A DNA stretch of 62,243 bases from Sphingomonadaceae bacterium (GTDB lineage Bacteria > Pseudomonadota > Alphaproteobacteria > Sphingomonadales > Sphingomonadaceae): positions 1 through 62,243 of the forward strand of contig RFZB01000002.1 of the NCBI GenBank assembly GCA_009920915.1, given 5' to 3'. The notes beneath the pieces were generated by a model. That model searched no databases. It was given only the letters and a program-made list of their open reading frames with translations, and was not told the origin of the DNA. A program made the position numbers and the translations under genes. The stretch's first letter is position 1. The number at the start of each line of letters is the position of its first letter. Positions 43,550-52,974 of this stretch are shown piece after piece.

Positions 43550-43590
43550 CCGGCCCAAGTTCGCAAGGCTTTGCTTGCGGCTTGGGCCGG
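43550..43590. terminator. Long hairpin between TonB receptor and permease genes
   Basis: CCGGCCCAAG (43550-43559) pairs with CTTGGGCCGG (43581-43590), and within it CGCAAG pairs with CTTGCG. The stem is very stable, but no T-run follows. It may end or stabilise the receptor transcript, or be a further palindromic repeat. Confidence 0.5.
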
Positions 43591-43611
43591 GTCTCGGCAG
43601 GATGGGGGATC

Positions 43612-44955
43612 ATGGCCGCATCCGCCCCCCCAATCTTACCCAACGCCCCGATAGAGGCAGAGGATAATCGGCCCGCCAAGCTGGGCCTGTGGATGTCCAT
43701 TGCCCTTGTCATGGGCGGGATGATTGGCTCAGGCGTGTTTTTATTGCCGGCCAGTCTTGCACCCTTTGGCTGGAATGCTGTGGCCGGTTGGGGGATGACC
43801 ATTGCTGGCGCCCTCTGCTTGGCGCACGTCATTGCCCGGCTGACAGCCGCGGACTCTGGCCAAATTGGCCCAGCAGAATTGGTCGCGCGCAGCTTTGGGC
43901 CTGTTGCCGGCTTTTTGATTGGCTTTAGCTATTGGGTCTCGGTTTGGGCGGCGACGGCCACCATTTCCATTGGCGCTGTGTCGTACGCGTCCAGCTTTGT
44001 GCCTGTGCTGGGCCTGCACCCGGCTTTGTCGGCCACGGGCGTTATCTGGATGCTGACGCTGGTCAATTTGATTGGCACGCGCGTGGCCGGAAGTTTTCAG
44101 CTGGTCACAACTCTTTTAAAATTGTTGCCGCTGATTGTGGTTGCCCTGCTGATCGCCTTGGTGCTGGGCCAGCAAGGCAGTGCGGCGATTACGCCCTTTC
44201 CAGCGGAAGGCCTGTCATGGGCGCGCATCAACCAAGCTGCGGCAATTACCTTATGGGCCATGGTTGGCTTTGAAGCGGCCTGCGCTGCCTCGGGCCGCAT
44301 TGCCAATCCGGCGCGCAATGTGCCGCGCGCGACTGTGGTGGGTGCGCTTTTGTGCGGCGTGATTTATCTGATTGTGTGTTCGGGCATTGCCCTCATGCTG
44401 CCTGCGGATCGCGTGGCTGTTTCCAACGCGCCATTTGAGTTGTTTGTGGCGACCTTCTGGTCGGCAGGTCCGGCGGCTTTGGTGGGCCTGTTTGCGGCGA
44501 TCAGTGCCGTGGGCGCTGTCAATGGGTGGATTTTGGTGCAGGGCGAATTGCCCTATGACATGGCCCAGCGCCAATTGATGCCGCGCTGGTTTGGCAAGGC
44601 AGCGGCCAATGGCGTGCCTGTGCGCGCCGTGCTGGTGGCGAGCCTGCTCGCAACCTTGCTGGTTTGGGCCAATTCCAGCCGATCCATGGCCGGGCTCTTT
44701 ACCTTCATGGCGTTGCTCACCACCTCGGTCACGCTCTGGCTCTATCTTGCCTGCGCATTGGTTGCGCTGAAGCGGCGTATGGCCATCCCCACGGCCTGTG
44801 CGGGGCTGGCTTATGGTCTTTGGGCCTTATGGGGCGCGGGGTTGGAGGCCAGCGGGCTAAGTGTGGTGCTGATGCTGGCAGGGCTTCCCCTCTATTGGAT
44901 CGCCCGGCGCGAGGGGCCGGATGGAAACAAGACCTCGGCTGTGCTCCGGCCCTGA
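43612..44955 (+). CDS. APC-family amino acid permease
   Basis: The 447-residue product has about 12 membrane segments. It has the APC signature MGGMIGSGVFLLPASLAPFG in the first helix and a conserved GFEAACAASGRIANPARNVPRAT segment after helix 6. The substrate is unknown; relatives carry arginine, putrescine or other amino acids. ATG 43612 with GGGGG upstream is preferred to TTG 43582. The last codons lie inside a family C repeat, which may have extended the C-terminus. Confidence 0.88.
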   Translation: MAASAPPILPNAPIEAEDNRPAKLGLWMSIALVMGGMIGSGVFLLPASLAPFGWNAVAGWGMTIAGALCLAHVIARLTAADSGQIGPAELVARSFGPVAGFLIGFSYWVSVWAATATISIGAVSYASSFVPVLGLHPALSATGVIWMLTLVNLIGTRVAGSFQLVTTLLKLLPLIVVALLIALVLGQQGSAAITPFPAEGLSWARINQAAAITLWAMVGFEAACAASGRIANPARNVPRATVVGALLCGVIYLIVCSGIALMLPADRVAVSNAPFELFVATFWSAGPAALVGLFAAISAVGAVNGWILVQGELPYDMAQRQLMPRWFGKAAANGVPVRAVLVASLLATLLVWANSSRSMAGLFTFMALLTTSVTLWLYLACALVALKRRMAIPTACAGLAYGLWALWGAGLEASGLSVVLMLAGLPLYWIARREGPDGNKTSAVLRP

Positions 44956-45007
44956 GCCGGAGCCTAGGAAGGCGGTGCCACTGGGCTCCGGCTCAAGGCC
45001 GGAGTAC
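44941..45007. repeat. Palindromic intergenic repeat, family C (copy 1)
   Basis: GTGCTCCGGC-GCCGGAGCCTAG and CTGGGCTCCGGC-GCCGGAGTAC are two hairpins that are also inverted copies of each other. It begins inside the last codons of the permease gene. Copies 2 and 3 are at 45166-45239 and 55116-55205. Confidence 0.8.
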
Positions 45008-45057
45008 GGGGGGCGTTTACGCGGGACGATTTTTCGGCGGCTCAGCAGGACGGGGAT

Positions 45058-45128
45058 GCGCGCAAAGGCGCAAAGGCCGCAATGACAAGAGGCCAATCGC
45101 TTTGCGCCCTCTGCGTCTTTGCGCGCGC
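45058..45128. repeat. Palindromic intergenic repeat, family A (copy 2)
   Basis: GCGCGCAAAGGCGCAAAGG on the left and CTTTGCGCC, CTCTGCG, TCTTTGCGCGC on the right match the structure of 1227-1291. It is flanked on both sides by family C copies; together the three fill most of the 310-base gap 44956-45265, which holds no gene. Confidence 0.65.
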
Positions 45129-45165
45129 ATTCCCTTGGCTCCGGCGCACGGACGATGAATAAGAT

Positions 45166-45239
45166 GTGCTCCGGTCCTGAGCCGGAGCCTAGAGAAACAG
45201 TCCCCCACTGCCCTGGGCTCCGGGTCAAGCCCGGAGCAC
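45166..45239. repeat. Palindromic intergenic repeat, family C (copy 2)
   Basis: GTGCTCCGG through GAGCCGGAGCCTAG forms one hairpin and CTGGGCTCCGGG with CCCGGAGCAC the other, as in 44941-45007. It ends 27 bases before the dnaE2 stop codon. Confidence 0.8.
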
Positions 45240-45265
45240 GCGCGCGGAATGGCTTGCGTCTCGAT

Positions 45266-48200
45266 TCAATGAAAATCCCTTGATTTGGGCAGAAGGCGCA
45301 CTTGGCGTGGATGCCCCATGCGCGGATAAACGGGTTTCAGCGCTTCATCTGCACGGGCGATTTCGGGCGTTAAGGGCTGCTGATCGGACAAATGCGTTAG
45401 CACCGCGTTGCGATCGATAATCCGGTGCGCCAGCAGATGGACAATGCCTTCCGGGCTGCGCTGCACCTCGCCTTGCACCTCCATCAGCCGCGCGGCCATC
45501 ACGGCGCGGCGCTGGGCCTCAAAGTTCCGCGCCCAGAGGATGATGTTGGCAACGCCTGTTTCATCTTCCAGCGTGATGAAGATCGCTTTGCCATTGCCGG
45601 GTCGCTGCCGCACCAGCACCAGCCCGGCCAGCTTTACGCGGGCTCCAGCTTTGGCCGTCATCAAGGCCTGACACGATAATATGCGCTCCCCCGCAAAGAC
45701 CGGGCGGAGCAGCGCCATCGGATGCGCTTTGAGCGAGAGACGCAGCATCTGATAATCTGCGGCCACATCCTCCCCCAAGCCCATATCGGGCAAGGTCATA
45801 TCGGGTTCATGCGCCAATTCTCGCGCTTGGGCCGCGGCAAAGAGCGGCAATTCAGCACCCGGAATACGGCGTGCTTCCCATAAGGCGGCGCGGCGCGGCA
45901 GTTGGAGTGAACCACAGGCATCCGCATCGGCGAGCAACTGCACCGCGCGGGGTGGCAATTGCGCACGCCGGGCAAGATCTTCCAAGCTGGAAAATGGCCG
46001 TGCGGCAACAAGGGCGGCCGCCCAATCTTCCCGAAAGCCCGTGATCTGCCGAAAGCCAAGCCGCAAATGGGGTCTGTCTTGGGCCAGAAAAACCTGATTG
46101 TCCCACTCACTCGCATTCACATCCACGGGGTGAACGGGCACGCCATGGTCGCGCGCATCGCGGATGATTTGGGCAGGCGCGTAAAAGCCCATGGGCTGAG
46201 AATTTAAAAGCGCAGCCGCAAAAACCGCCGGGGCATGATGCTTGATCCAGGCGGACACCCAGACCAGCCGGGCAAAGGCAATCGCATGGCTTTCGGGAAA
46301 GCCATAAGACCCAAAGCCTTCGATCTGGCGAAAGCAGCGTTCGGCAAACTCCGCCGCATAACCGCGTGCCACCATGCCGCTGACCAGCTTTTCCCGAAAC
46401 TCATTAATGGTACCCAAATTGCGGAACGTTGCCATGGCCCGGCGCAATTGATTGGCCTCCCCGGGGGTAAAGTCTGCCGCGACAATCGCCAGCTTCATCG
46501 CTTGTTCTTGAAACAAGGGCACGCCCAGCGTCTTGCCCAGCACATCGCGCAGTTCATGGGGATTATGCGGCGCGGCGGGTGACGGGAAGTCCACCGCCTC
46601 GCGCCCCTGCCGCCGCCGCAAATAGGGGTGGACCATATCCCCCTGAATCGGCCCGGGCCGGACAATGGCAACTTGGATCGCCAGATCATAAAAACAGCGG
46701 GGGCGCATGCGGGGCAGCATGTTCATCTGCGCCCGACTTTCGACTTGGAAGACGCCAATGCTGTCCCCCCGGCAGAGCATATCAAACACGCCCTCATCGT
46801 CGTCGGGCAGGGTGGACAGCGAAAGTGGTGGGGCGACTATGCCTTGGGCGGCGCGCAGATCATCCATCATCACAAAGGCTTTGCGAATGCAGCTGAGCAT
46901 GCCCAGCGCCAGCACATCCACTTTCATCAGCCCCAAGGCATCAATATCGTCCTTATCCCATTCAATGAAGGTGCGGCCCGGCATGGCAGCGTTGTGAACG
47001 GGCACCGTTTCATCCAGCCGATCTTCCGTCAGCACAAAGCCGCCAACATGCTGTGACAAATGGCGAGGGAAGCCCAAAATCTGCTGCACAAAATGATTGA
47101 GCCGGGCAATTTCAGGATTGTCAGGATCAAAGCCAGTTTCGGTAAAGCGCCGCGCATCCATTTTTGAGGCGTGGCTGCCCCAGATGGTGGAGGACAGACG
47201 CTGCGTCACATCCTCGGTCAGTCCCAGCGCCTTGCCCACTTCGCGCACGGCGCTGCGCGGGCGATATTGGATTACAGTTGCCACAATGCCCGCGCGGTGG
47301 CGGCCATAGCGTGCATAAATATACTGCATCACCTCTTCGCGCCGCTCATGCTCAAAATCGACATCAATATCAGGCGGTTCGCGCCGCTCTTCGGAAATAA
47401 AGCGCGAAAAGAGCAGCTTGTGGCGTGCTGGATCGACGGCGGTAATCCCCAGCACAAAGCACACGGCGGAATTGGCGGCAGAGCCACGGCCTTGGCATAA
47501 AATGCCCCGGCTTTGGGCGAATTGCACAATATCATGCACGGTCAGAAAATAGGCCGCATAGTTAAGCTTGCCGATAATCTGAAGCTCGTCATTCAGCAGA
47601 TCTTGCAAATCTTTGGGTACGCCTGCGGGCCAGCGCGCCTGCGCCTTTTGTGTCACCAAAGCTTCCAGCCAGGCTTGCGGCGTATAGCCGGGCGGCACAG
47701 GCTCATGCGGATAATCATAGGATAAATGGCCCAAATCAAAACGGATCACATCCAGCACGCGGCGGCTTTCGGTCAGCGCCTCAGGCGCATCGGTAAATAG
47801 CCGGGCCATCTCGCCTGCGCTTTTCAAATGCCGCTCCGCATTGGTGGCCAAAAGACGCCCGGCTTGGTCAATCCGCTGCCCCTCGCGGATGCAGGTAAGA
47901 ATATCTTGTAAGGGCCGGTCCTCCGGCGTTGCATAGAGCGCATCATTTACGGCGAGCAGGGGCACGCCGCTGCGTGCGCACAGTGCCTTTAGCCCCGCCA
48001 GATGCCGCTTATCCCGCCCGCGCCGATGCAGCGCCGCGCCAATCCAAAGATGCGGCGTGCGATGACGCAAGAAACGTACGAGGACAGCCAAATCGGGCGG
48101 GCCAGACCCCGCGATCAACAAAGGCGCGGCTGCTGTATCCCCAATGCGCTGGAATGTGGCATCGGGCAGCAGGATCAGCGCCATATCCGCACAGGCCTCT

Positions 48201-48574
48201 GCCAGATCGCCAAAATAAAGTTGGCAATCGCCTTTGGTGGTGCGCAAATTGCCCGTGCTCAAGAGCCGGGTCAGTCGTCCCCAGCCCTGCCGGTTGGTGG
48301 GATAAGCCAGAATATCGGGCGTGCCATCGACAAAGACGAGCCTTGCCCCCACCACAAGCTGAAAGGGCCGTGTCTCGCCACCCTCGCGCCGTTCGCGCAG
48401 GGCGCGCCACGCCCGCACCACGCCCGCGACGCTATTCCGATCGGCAATGCCTAATCCTGCCAGCCCCAAATCCAGCGCACGCGCCACCATATCGGCGGGG
48501 GAAGAAGCGCCGCGCAAAAAGGAAAAATGTGTCGCTGTAGCAAGCTCAGCATAGCCCTCATCCAAATAGGCCAT
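45266..48574 (-). CDS. dnaE2: Error-prone DNA polymerase DnaE2 (ImuC)
   Basis: DnaE2 is the catalytic polymerase of SOS mutagenesis in bacteria lacking Pol V. The 1102-residue product has a PHP domain (YAELATATHFSFLRGAS at the N-terminus), the polymerase core with catalytic D402 and D404 (PDIDVDF) and a third acid in LMKVDVLALGM. A helix-hairpin-helix region and an OB fold follow. It is shorter than DnaE1 at the C-terminus. ATG 48574 overlaps the imuB 3' end by 17 bases. Confidence 0.94.
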   Translation of the reverse strand: MAYLDEGYAELATATHFSFLRGASSPADMVARALDLGLAGLGIADRNSVAGVVRAWRALRERREGGETRPFQLVVGARLVFVDGTPDILAYPTNRQGWGRLTRLLSTGNLRTTKGDCQLYFGDLAEACADMALILLPDATFQRIGDTAAAPLLIAGSGPPDLAVLVRFLRHRTPHLWIGAALHRRGRDKRHLAGLKALCARSGVPLLAVNDALYATPEDRPLQDILTCIREGQRIDQAGRLLATNAERHLKSAGEMARLFTDAPEALTESRRVLDVIRFDLGHLSYDYPHEPVPPGYTPQAWLEALVTQKAQARWPAGVPKDLQDLLNDELQIIGKLNYAAYFLTVHDIVQFAQSRGILCQGRGSAANSAVCFVLGITAVDPARHKLLFSRFISEERREPPDIDVDFEHERREEVMQYIYARYGRHRAGIVATVIQYRPRSAVREVGKALGLTEDVTQRLSSTIWGSHASKMDARRFTETGFDPDNPEIARLNHFVQQILGFPRHLSQHVGGFVLTEDRLDETVPVHNAAMPGRTFIEWDKDDIDALGLMKVDVLALGMLSCIRKAFVMMDDLRAAQGIVAPPLSLSTLPDDDEGVFDMLCRGDSIGVFQVESRAQMNMLPRMRPRCFYDLAIQVAIVRPGPIQGDMVHPYLRRRQGREAVDFPSPAAPHNPHELRDVLGKTLGVPLFQEQAMKLAIVAADFTPGEANQLRRAMATFRNLGTINEFREKLVSGMVARGYAAEFAERCFRQIEGFGSYGFPESHAIAFARLVWVSAWIKHHAPAVFAAALLNSQPMGFYAPAQIIRDARDHGVPVHPVDVNASEWDNQVFLAQDRPHLRLGFRQITGFREDWAAALVAARPFSSLEDLARRAQLPPRAVQLLADADACGSLQLPRRAALWEARRIPGAELPLFAAAQARELAHEPDMTLPDMGLGEDVAADYQMLRLSLKAHPMALLRPVFAGERILSCQALMTAKAGARVKLAGLVLVRQRPGNGKAIFITLEDETGVANIILWARNFEAQRRAVMAARLMEVQGEVQRSPEGIVHLLAHRIIDRNAVLTHLSDQQPLTPEIARADEALKPVYPRMGHPRQVRLLPKSRDFH

Positions 48575-50189
48575 GAAGATACCAATCGGGCTTGTCCTTT
48601 TCGCGCTCATAAAGCCCGTGGCGGAACAGCCAGAAGCGGCGGCCCGCGCTATCTTCCACACGATAATAATCGCGTGTCAGCCCCGCGCCATCACGCCGCT
48701 TCCACCATTCAGCGGACAGGCGTTCCGGCCCTTCATAGGCCGTGATGTCATGGACTTGCCGCCGCCAGCGAAAGCGCCGGGGCGGGCCATCAGGCACCTC
48801 GGCAATCACCTGCACAATTTGCGGCGGATCCATTAAGTGCATGGGGCGCAAGGGCGGCTCGCCAGCTTCTAAAGTGCCGCCATGATCCGCCAGCGGCAGC
48901 ACAGGCCGCGCCACAGGCACCGTAAAGCCCGCGCATTCCGGAATATGGCTATCGGCAGCAGCAAAGCGGCGGATGCGCTCTGCGCCCAGCCGCACGCTCA
49001 GCCGATCTGTTAATAGGTTAATAGATCGGGCGGGGTTGTCTTTGCCCGTCAGCCCCAGCTGGTCTGCGCCCAGTGGATCCGTTTCTGAAATGTCGAGGCG
49101 GATCAGATCATAGCCAAAGCCCGGATCAAGCGGATCTGCCAAGGTTTCAATGCGTTCTTGAAACAACCGTAAGACAAGGTCGGGGTCACGCGTGGGCTGG
49201 CCTGTCGCAATTGCCAGCCGCTGCACTTGGCTATCGCTGCGAAACAGCATGAGCAGGAAGGCGCGGGCCCCTTGGCCACGCTGGGCCAGTTGCTGGCCGG
49301 CCTCCCCGGCCAATTCATGCAGGGTGGCGCGCAGGATGTCGCTATGCCCCACAGGTTCGGCAAAGCGCTGTGTGACAGAAATGTCAGGCGGCACGCGGCG
49401 TGGGGTGATGCGGGCATCTTCCTCGCCCAAAATACGCGCCAGTCGCGCCACAGTCGCTTGGCCAAAACGTGCAGCCAGCGGCGCGCGCGGGCGCATCGCC
49501 AGATCGCCCAATGTTCTTAAGCCCGCCCGGCGCAGGGCCGTGATCTTGTCTTCTGCTAGGCCCAGTGCATCGACAGGCAGGTCCAACACGTCAAGCGGTG
49601 TTGCGTGCGAGGTGGCTGCGGCCTGTTCCGGCTGGGGTTGATAGCCAAGGCCAGTTTCGTTCAGATTCCGCGGGGAAATTTTACGTCCCACACGCAGCAT
49701 ATCACCGCCATGCCGGGCCAGCGCGCGTGCCTTGTCGGGCGTTTCCGCTAGGGCCAGCCGCAAGGTCAGCCCCAATTGCACCAGATGTGCGGCCAGCGCG
49801 CTCATCAATCCGGCCTCGCCCCCCCAAAGATGCGCGCAGCCCGTAATGTCCAAAATGAGCCCATCGGGCGGGTCCAGCGCAACGGAAGGCGTGAAACGAT
49901 CACAGCTGTCGGCGATTTCCTCCAGCCAGCGGGCATCGCCTGCGGCATTATAAGGTGTCGTTTGCAGGTCGGGCAGGCGCGCGCGGGCATCGGCCAGTGC
50001 CATGCCCGGGGTAATGCCCAAAGCCTCGGCCATTTCATCCACGGCCATAATGCGCATGGCGCCTTTATCGCGCGCCACAAAAGCGCGTGGCCCCAATTGG
50101 CCGGGGTGATTACGCAGCCATGTGTCGGCGCTGAGAAGGGGCAGGAAGATCGCGCAATAGCGTCGGTTCGCAAACTCGTCTGTACTCAT
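48558..50189 (-). CDS. imuB: ImuB, inactive Y-family polymerase homologue
   Basis: ImuB links ImuA, DnaE2 and the beta clamp in translesion synthesis and has no polymerase activity. The 543-residue product has Y-family architecture, but the catalytic acids are missing: the first motif reads YCAIFLPLL and the second LDITGCAHLWGG. A little-finger-like region and a long C-terminal region (about 350-543) follow. ATG 50189 lies inside imuA, giving an unusually long 80-base overlap. Confidence 0.92.
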   Translation of the reverse strand: MSTDEFANRRYCAIFLPLLSADTWLRNHPGQLGPRAFVARDKGAMRIMAVDEMAEALGITPGMALADARARLPDLQTTPYNAAGDARWLEEIADSCDRFTPSVALDPPDGLILDITGCAHLWGGEAGLMSALAAHLVQLGLTLRLALAETPDKARALARHGGDMLRVGRKISPRNLNETGLGYQPQPEQAAATSHATPLDVLDLPVDALGLAEDKITALRRAGLRTLGDLAMRPRAPLAARFGQATVARLARILGEEDARITPRRVPPDISVTQRFAEPVGHSDILRATLHELAGEAGQQLAQRGQGARAFLLMLFRSDSQVQRLAIATGQPTRDPDLVLRLFQERIETLADPLDPGFGYDLIRLDISETDPLGADQLGLTGKDNPARSINLLTDRLSVRLGAERIRRFAAADSHIPECAGFTVPVARPVLPLADHGGTLEAGEPPLRPMHLMDPPQIVQVIAEVPDGPPRRFRWRRQVHDITAYEGPERLSAEWWKRRDGAGLTRDYYRVEDSAGRRFWLFRHGLYEREKDKPDWYLHGLFG

Positions 50190-50892
50190 TGTTCCACTCC
50201 ACCACCATGTCAAAAGGCGTTGCACCACCGCGATGGCGCAGCAGGGCGAGAGACAGCGTCAGGCGTCCCGGTGCATTGCCGGGCAAGGGTGCAGAAGGCG
50301 CCGCAGCCACTTGCCAGCGTGAAGCGGCAGCGCTGGCTAAAATACTGGCGGGCGGGCGCAGCAGCAGCGCTGTGACGCCCGATCGCTCTGCCGCCAGTGC
50401 CAAGCGCCGGCTGGCTGTCAGGTCGAGTCGCTGGGTCGCCCCCATATCGAGGATCAACGCAGCAAGGCCGGTACAGGCCAGGCTATCTGCCGCCGCCTTT
50501 AGGCACGCCAGATCATCTGGGGCGTGCACCAGCAATATCTGGTCCGGATCCAGCCCCAAATCGGCAAGGCCAGGGCCATAAGGCGCGCCATAGCGCCGCC
50601 GTTGGGCATCGCTAGAGATCCAGAGGATTGTGCCTGCAGCTTCTGCCGCGCGCCGGGCAATGATCAGCGCAAAGGCCGAGGCGCTTGGCCAATCGCCTTC
50701 GGCACGCGGTAACACTTCATGCACCGCCCCGCGCGCCAGCCCACCGTCCAGCCGGGCATCCAGCCTATCCAGCCCAAAAGACACCCGGCCCCGGGGGTCA
50801 CGCCACGCGGACGGGGTAAGTGCCTCTATCTGGCGTTTAAGCCGGGCAAGCGAAGGATGCGAATCAATTATGTTCACCATTTGTTCTATCAT
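50110..50892 (-). CDS. imuA: ImuA, RecA-like SOS mutagenesis protein
   Basis: ImuA (also called SulA-like or RecA-like) is needed with ImuB for DnaE2-dependent mutagenesis. The 260-residue product has a degenerate RecA core: FGLDRLDARLDGGLARGAVHEV, a region in place of Walker A without the GKT, LIIARRA, LWISSD and ALILDMG. ATG 50892 has a weak AAGAG site; ATG 50880 is an alternative lying within the SOS box. The long frame further upstream runs through galU and is rejected. Confidence 0.88.
   Translation of the reverse strand: MIEQMVNIIDSHPSLARLKRQIEALTPSAWRDPRGRVSFGLDRLDARLDGGLARGAVHEVLPRAEGDWPSASAFALIIARRAAEAAGTILWISSDAQRRRYGAPYGPGLADLGLDPDQILLVHAPDDLACLKAAADSLACTGLAALILDMGATQRLDLTASRRLALAAERSGVTALLLRPPASILASAAASRWQVAAAPSAPLPGNAPGRLTLSLALLRHRGGATPFDMVVEWNNEYRRVCEPTLLRDLPAPSQRRHMAA
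50872..50886 (-). promoter_or_regulatory. LexA (SOS) box of imuA-imuB-dnaE2
   Basis: On the minus strand the site is GAAC, seven bases (AAATGGT), GAAC, the exact alphaproteobacterial LexA consensus GAAC-N7-GAAC. It overlaps the candidate start codons of imuA (ATG 50892 is just upstream, ATG 50880 inside), so LexA would bind around the start of the coding region and block transcription coming from the 80-base gap to galU. Confidence 0.85.
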
Positions 50893-50973
50893 GCTCTTGA
50901 TTAAATCTGTGTCAAGGCTTCCCCTCCTATGAGCCGCGCTGTTAAAGGCGAAGCGACTGTGACGAGGGGTTTT

Positions 50974-51840
50974 ATGCAAAAAGTCAGAAAAGCGGTGTTT
51001 CCCGTGGCTGGGCTGGGCACGCGCTTCTTGCCTGCCACCAAGGCAATGCCAAAGGAAATGCTGCCCGTCGTGGATCGCCCGTTGATCCAATATGCCGTGG
51101 ATGAAGCGCGCGAAGCGGGCATTGAACAAATGATCTTCGTCACAGGTCGCGGCAAAAGCGCGATTGAAGACCATTTCGACATTGCCTTTGAACTGGAACG
51201 CACGATGAGCGACCGGGGCAAAGACCTGTCAGTGCTGGAGCCCACCCGGCTGGGCCCGGGCAATTGCGCCTATGTCCGCCAGCAAGAGCCTTTGGGCCTA
51301 GGCCATGCCATTTGGTGCGCGCGCGATATTATTGGCGATGAGCCTTTTGCCATTTTTCTGCCTGATGAATTCATGGTCGGTAAGCCCGGCTGCATGAAGC
51401 AGATGATGGATGCCTATAATCAGGTGGGCGGCAATCTGATTTCGGTGCTGGAAGTGCCGCATGATAAAGTCTCCAGCTATGGCGTGATCGCGCCGGGCAA
51501 GGCGCAGGGCAATATCACGCAAGTGATGGGCCTTGTCGAAAAGCCCAAGGTCGAAGACGCGCCTTCCAACCTGATCATTTCAGGCCGCTATATCCTCCAG
51601 CCAGATGTCATGCGCGTTTTGGAAGCGCAGGAAAAAGGCGCCGGCGGCGAAATCCAGCTGACCGACGCGATGGCGCAGATGATTGGCAAACAGCCTTTCC
51701 ACGCCGTCACCTTTGATGGCGACCGGTATGATTGCGGAGATAAGGCGGGCTTTATTACCGCCAATATCGCTCTCGCCCTTGCCCGGCCTGACATCGGGCC
51801 AAGCGTCAAGGCGTGGCTGAAAACAATCAATCTTGATTAA
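50974..51840 (+). CDS. galU: UTP-glucose-1-phosphate uridylyltransferase
   Basis: GalU makes UDP-glucose for glycans and exopolysaccharides. The 288-residue protein has the nucleotidyltransferase signature GLGTRFLPATKAMPKEML (13-30), GLGHAIWCA, the acid pair LPDEF, the VEKP motif and GDRYDCGDKAGF. ATG 50974 has a strong GAGGGG site; the ATG 45 bases upstream has none. It is divergent from imuA. Confidence 0.96.
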   Translation: MQKVRKAVFPVAGLGTRFLPATKAMPKEMLPVVDRPLIQYAVDEAREAGIEQMIFVTGRGKSAIEDHFDIAFELERTMSDRGKDLSVLEPTRLGPGNCAYVRQQEPLGLGHAIWCARDIIGDEPFAIFLPDEFMVGKPGCMKQMMDAYNQVGGNLISVLEVPHDKVSSYGVIAPGKAQGNITQVMGLVEKPKVEDAPSNLIISGRYILQPDVMRVLEAQEKGAGGEIQLTDAMAQMIGKQPFHAVTFDGDRYDCGDKAGFITANIALALARPDIGPSVKAWLKTINLD

Positions 51841-51858
51841 AACCGGCGTGCGATAGGA

Positions 51859-52974
51859 TTAGGCGGCACGATACCAGTAAACGCCATCCACCATATCGCG
51901 CCGGGCGCGGCCATCGGCCATCAGGCGGTTTAAATGGGCAGTGGCCTCGCCCGTTGCCAGATCCCGGTTGTGTCCGCCAATCGGCCGGTTGAAGAGAAGC
52001 GGGAAGCAATCGACCGCGCGCAGCGCCGTTTCCTTCAGCTTGGCATGAACATCATCCAGCCGACGATGATGTTCATCGCGCAATGCACGCAGCCGCGTAT
52101 GGAGCCCCTTGAATGGCTCGCCATGCGCAGGGCAAATCAACAGATCATCCGGCAGGCCCAACAGTCGATCAATTGAGTCGAGCCATTCACCCAGCGGATC
52201 GGCATCAGGCTCTGACAAATGCACCGAGACGTTAGAACTAATCCGCGGCAAGACCTGATCGCCGGAAACCAGCACGCCGGATTGGGCATTCAGCAAACAG
52301 GCGTGTTCCGGGCTATGGCCGGAGCCGACCACCACGTCCCAGCGGTGCTGGCCCATTTCCAGCACATCGCCTGCTTGAATGCGGCGGAAACTTAAGGGCA
52401 TTTCAAATACCATTTTGCCAAAACGGCCCCAGCCTCGGCTGGTCATTTCGGCCAGGACATCTTCCCCCCAGCCAGCGGCACGTTGCATGGCAATAAAAGC
52501 CGGCGGCACATCGTCGCGCACATCGGTGACGAGCATCCGCGCGGTCAGCCATTCCCCGCGCGTCATCCAAAGATCTGTCTCAAAGCGTTTGCACAGCCAG
52601 CCCGCCAGACCGATATGATCGGGGTGGAGATGCGTGCCAAACACGCGCGTGACGCGCTGATCGGCCAAATCCCCAGCAAACAGCGCCTTCCAGGCATCGC
52701 TGCATTCTTTCAGCAGCATACCCGTATCGACCACGGCATAGCCGGGACCAGACGTGTCCTCATCATCCAGCAGCCAGCTGTTGATATGGCCTAATGAGCC
52801 GGGCATCGGGATGCGGGCCCAGCTAATCCCATCGGCAATACGATGTACTTGGCCTTGCCCCGGTGCAAAATCGCCCCAGGGATAGGTCAGTCCCGCACTG
52901 CTGGTGGCCGTGAAACTTTCATCAGCCGTCAGCGAGGCATCGGGCGTGTCAGCGTCAGGCGTTTGTGTCGCCAC
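51859..52974 (-). CDS. Metallo-beta-lactamase fold hydrolase
   Basis: The 371-residue protein has the MBL zinc motif H115-L-H117-P-D119-H120 (THLHPDHIG), a later His in GSGHSPEHACL, Asp in VLVSGDQVLP and a C-terminal winged-helix-like region, as in glyoxalase II-like and LACTB2-like enzymes. The substrate is unknown. The start is taken as GTG 52974 with GGAGG nine bases upstream, within the end of trcR; the longer frame would have an Arg-rich extension. The gene overlaps trcR by 20 bases, so the two are probably cotranscribed. Confidence 0.85.
   Translation of the reverse strand: MATQTPDADTPDASLTADESFTATSSAGLTYPWGDFAPGQGQVHRIADGISWARIPMPGSLGHINSWLLDDEDTSGPGYAVVDTGMLLKECSDAWKALFAGDLADQRVTRVFGTHLHPDHIGLAGWLCKRFETDLWMTRGEWLTARMLVTDVRDDVPPAFIAMQRAAGWGEDVLAEMTSRGWGRFGKMVFEMPLSFRRIQAGDVLEMGQHRWDVVVGSGHSPEHACLLNAQSGVLVSGDQVLPRISSNVSVHLSEPDADPLGEWLDSIDRLLGLPDDLLICPAHGEPFKGLHTRLRALRDEHHRRLDDVHAKLKETALRAVDCFPLLFNRPIGGHNRDLATGEATAHLNRLMADGRARRDMVDGVYWYRAA

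Noticed and set aside
44956-45265. Small genes in the gap between the permease and dnaE2
   Set aside because: All open frames in it are made of the palindromic repeat units, with no ribosome site or family match.
50893-51174. N-terminal extension of imuA through the galU region
   Set aside because: The extra 94 residues are antisense to galU and resemble no protein family; the SOS box and downstream ATGs give a better start.
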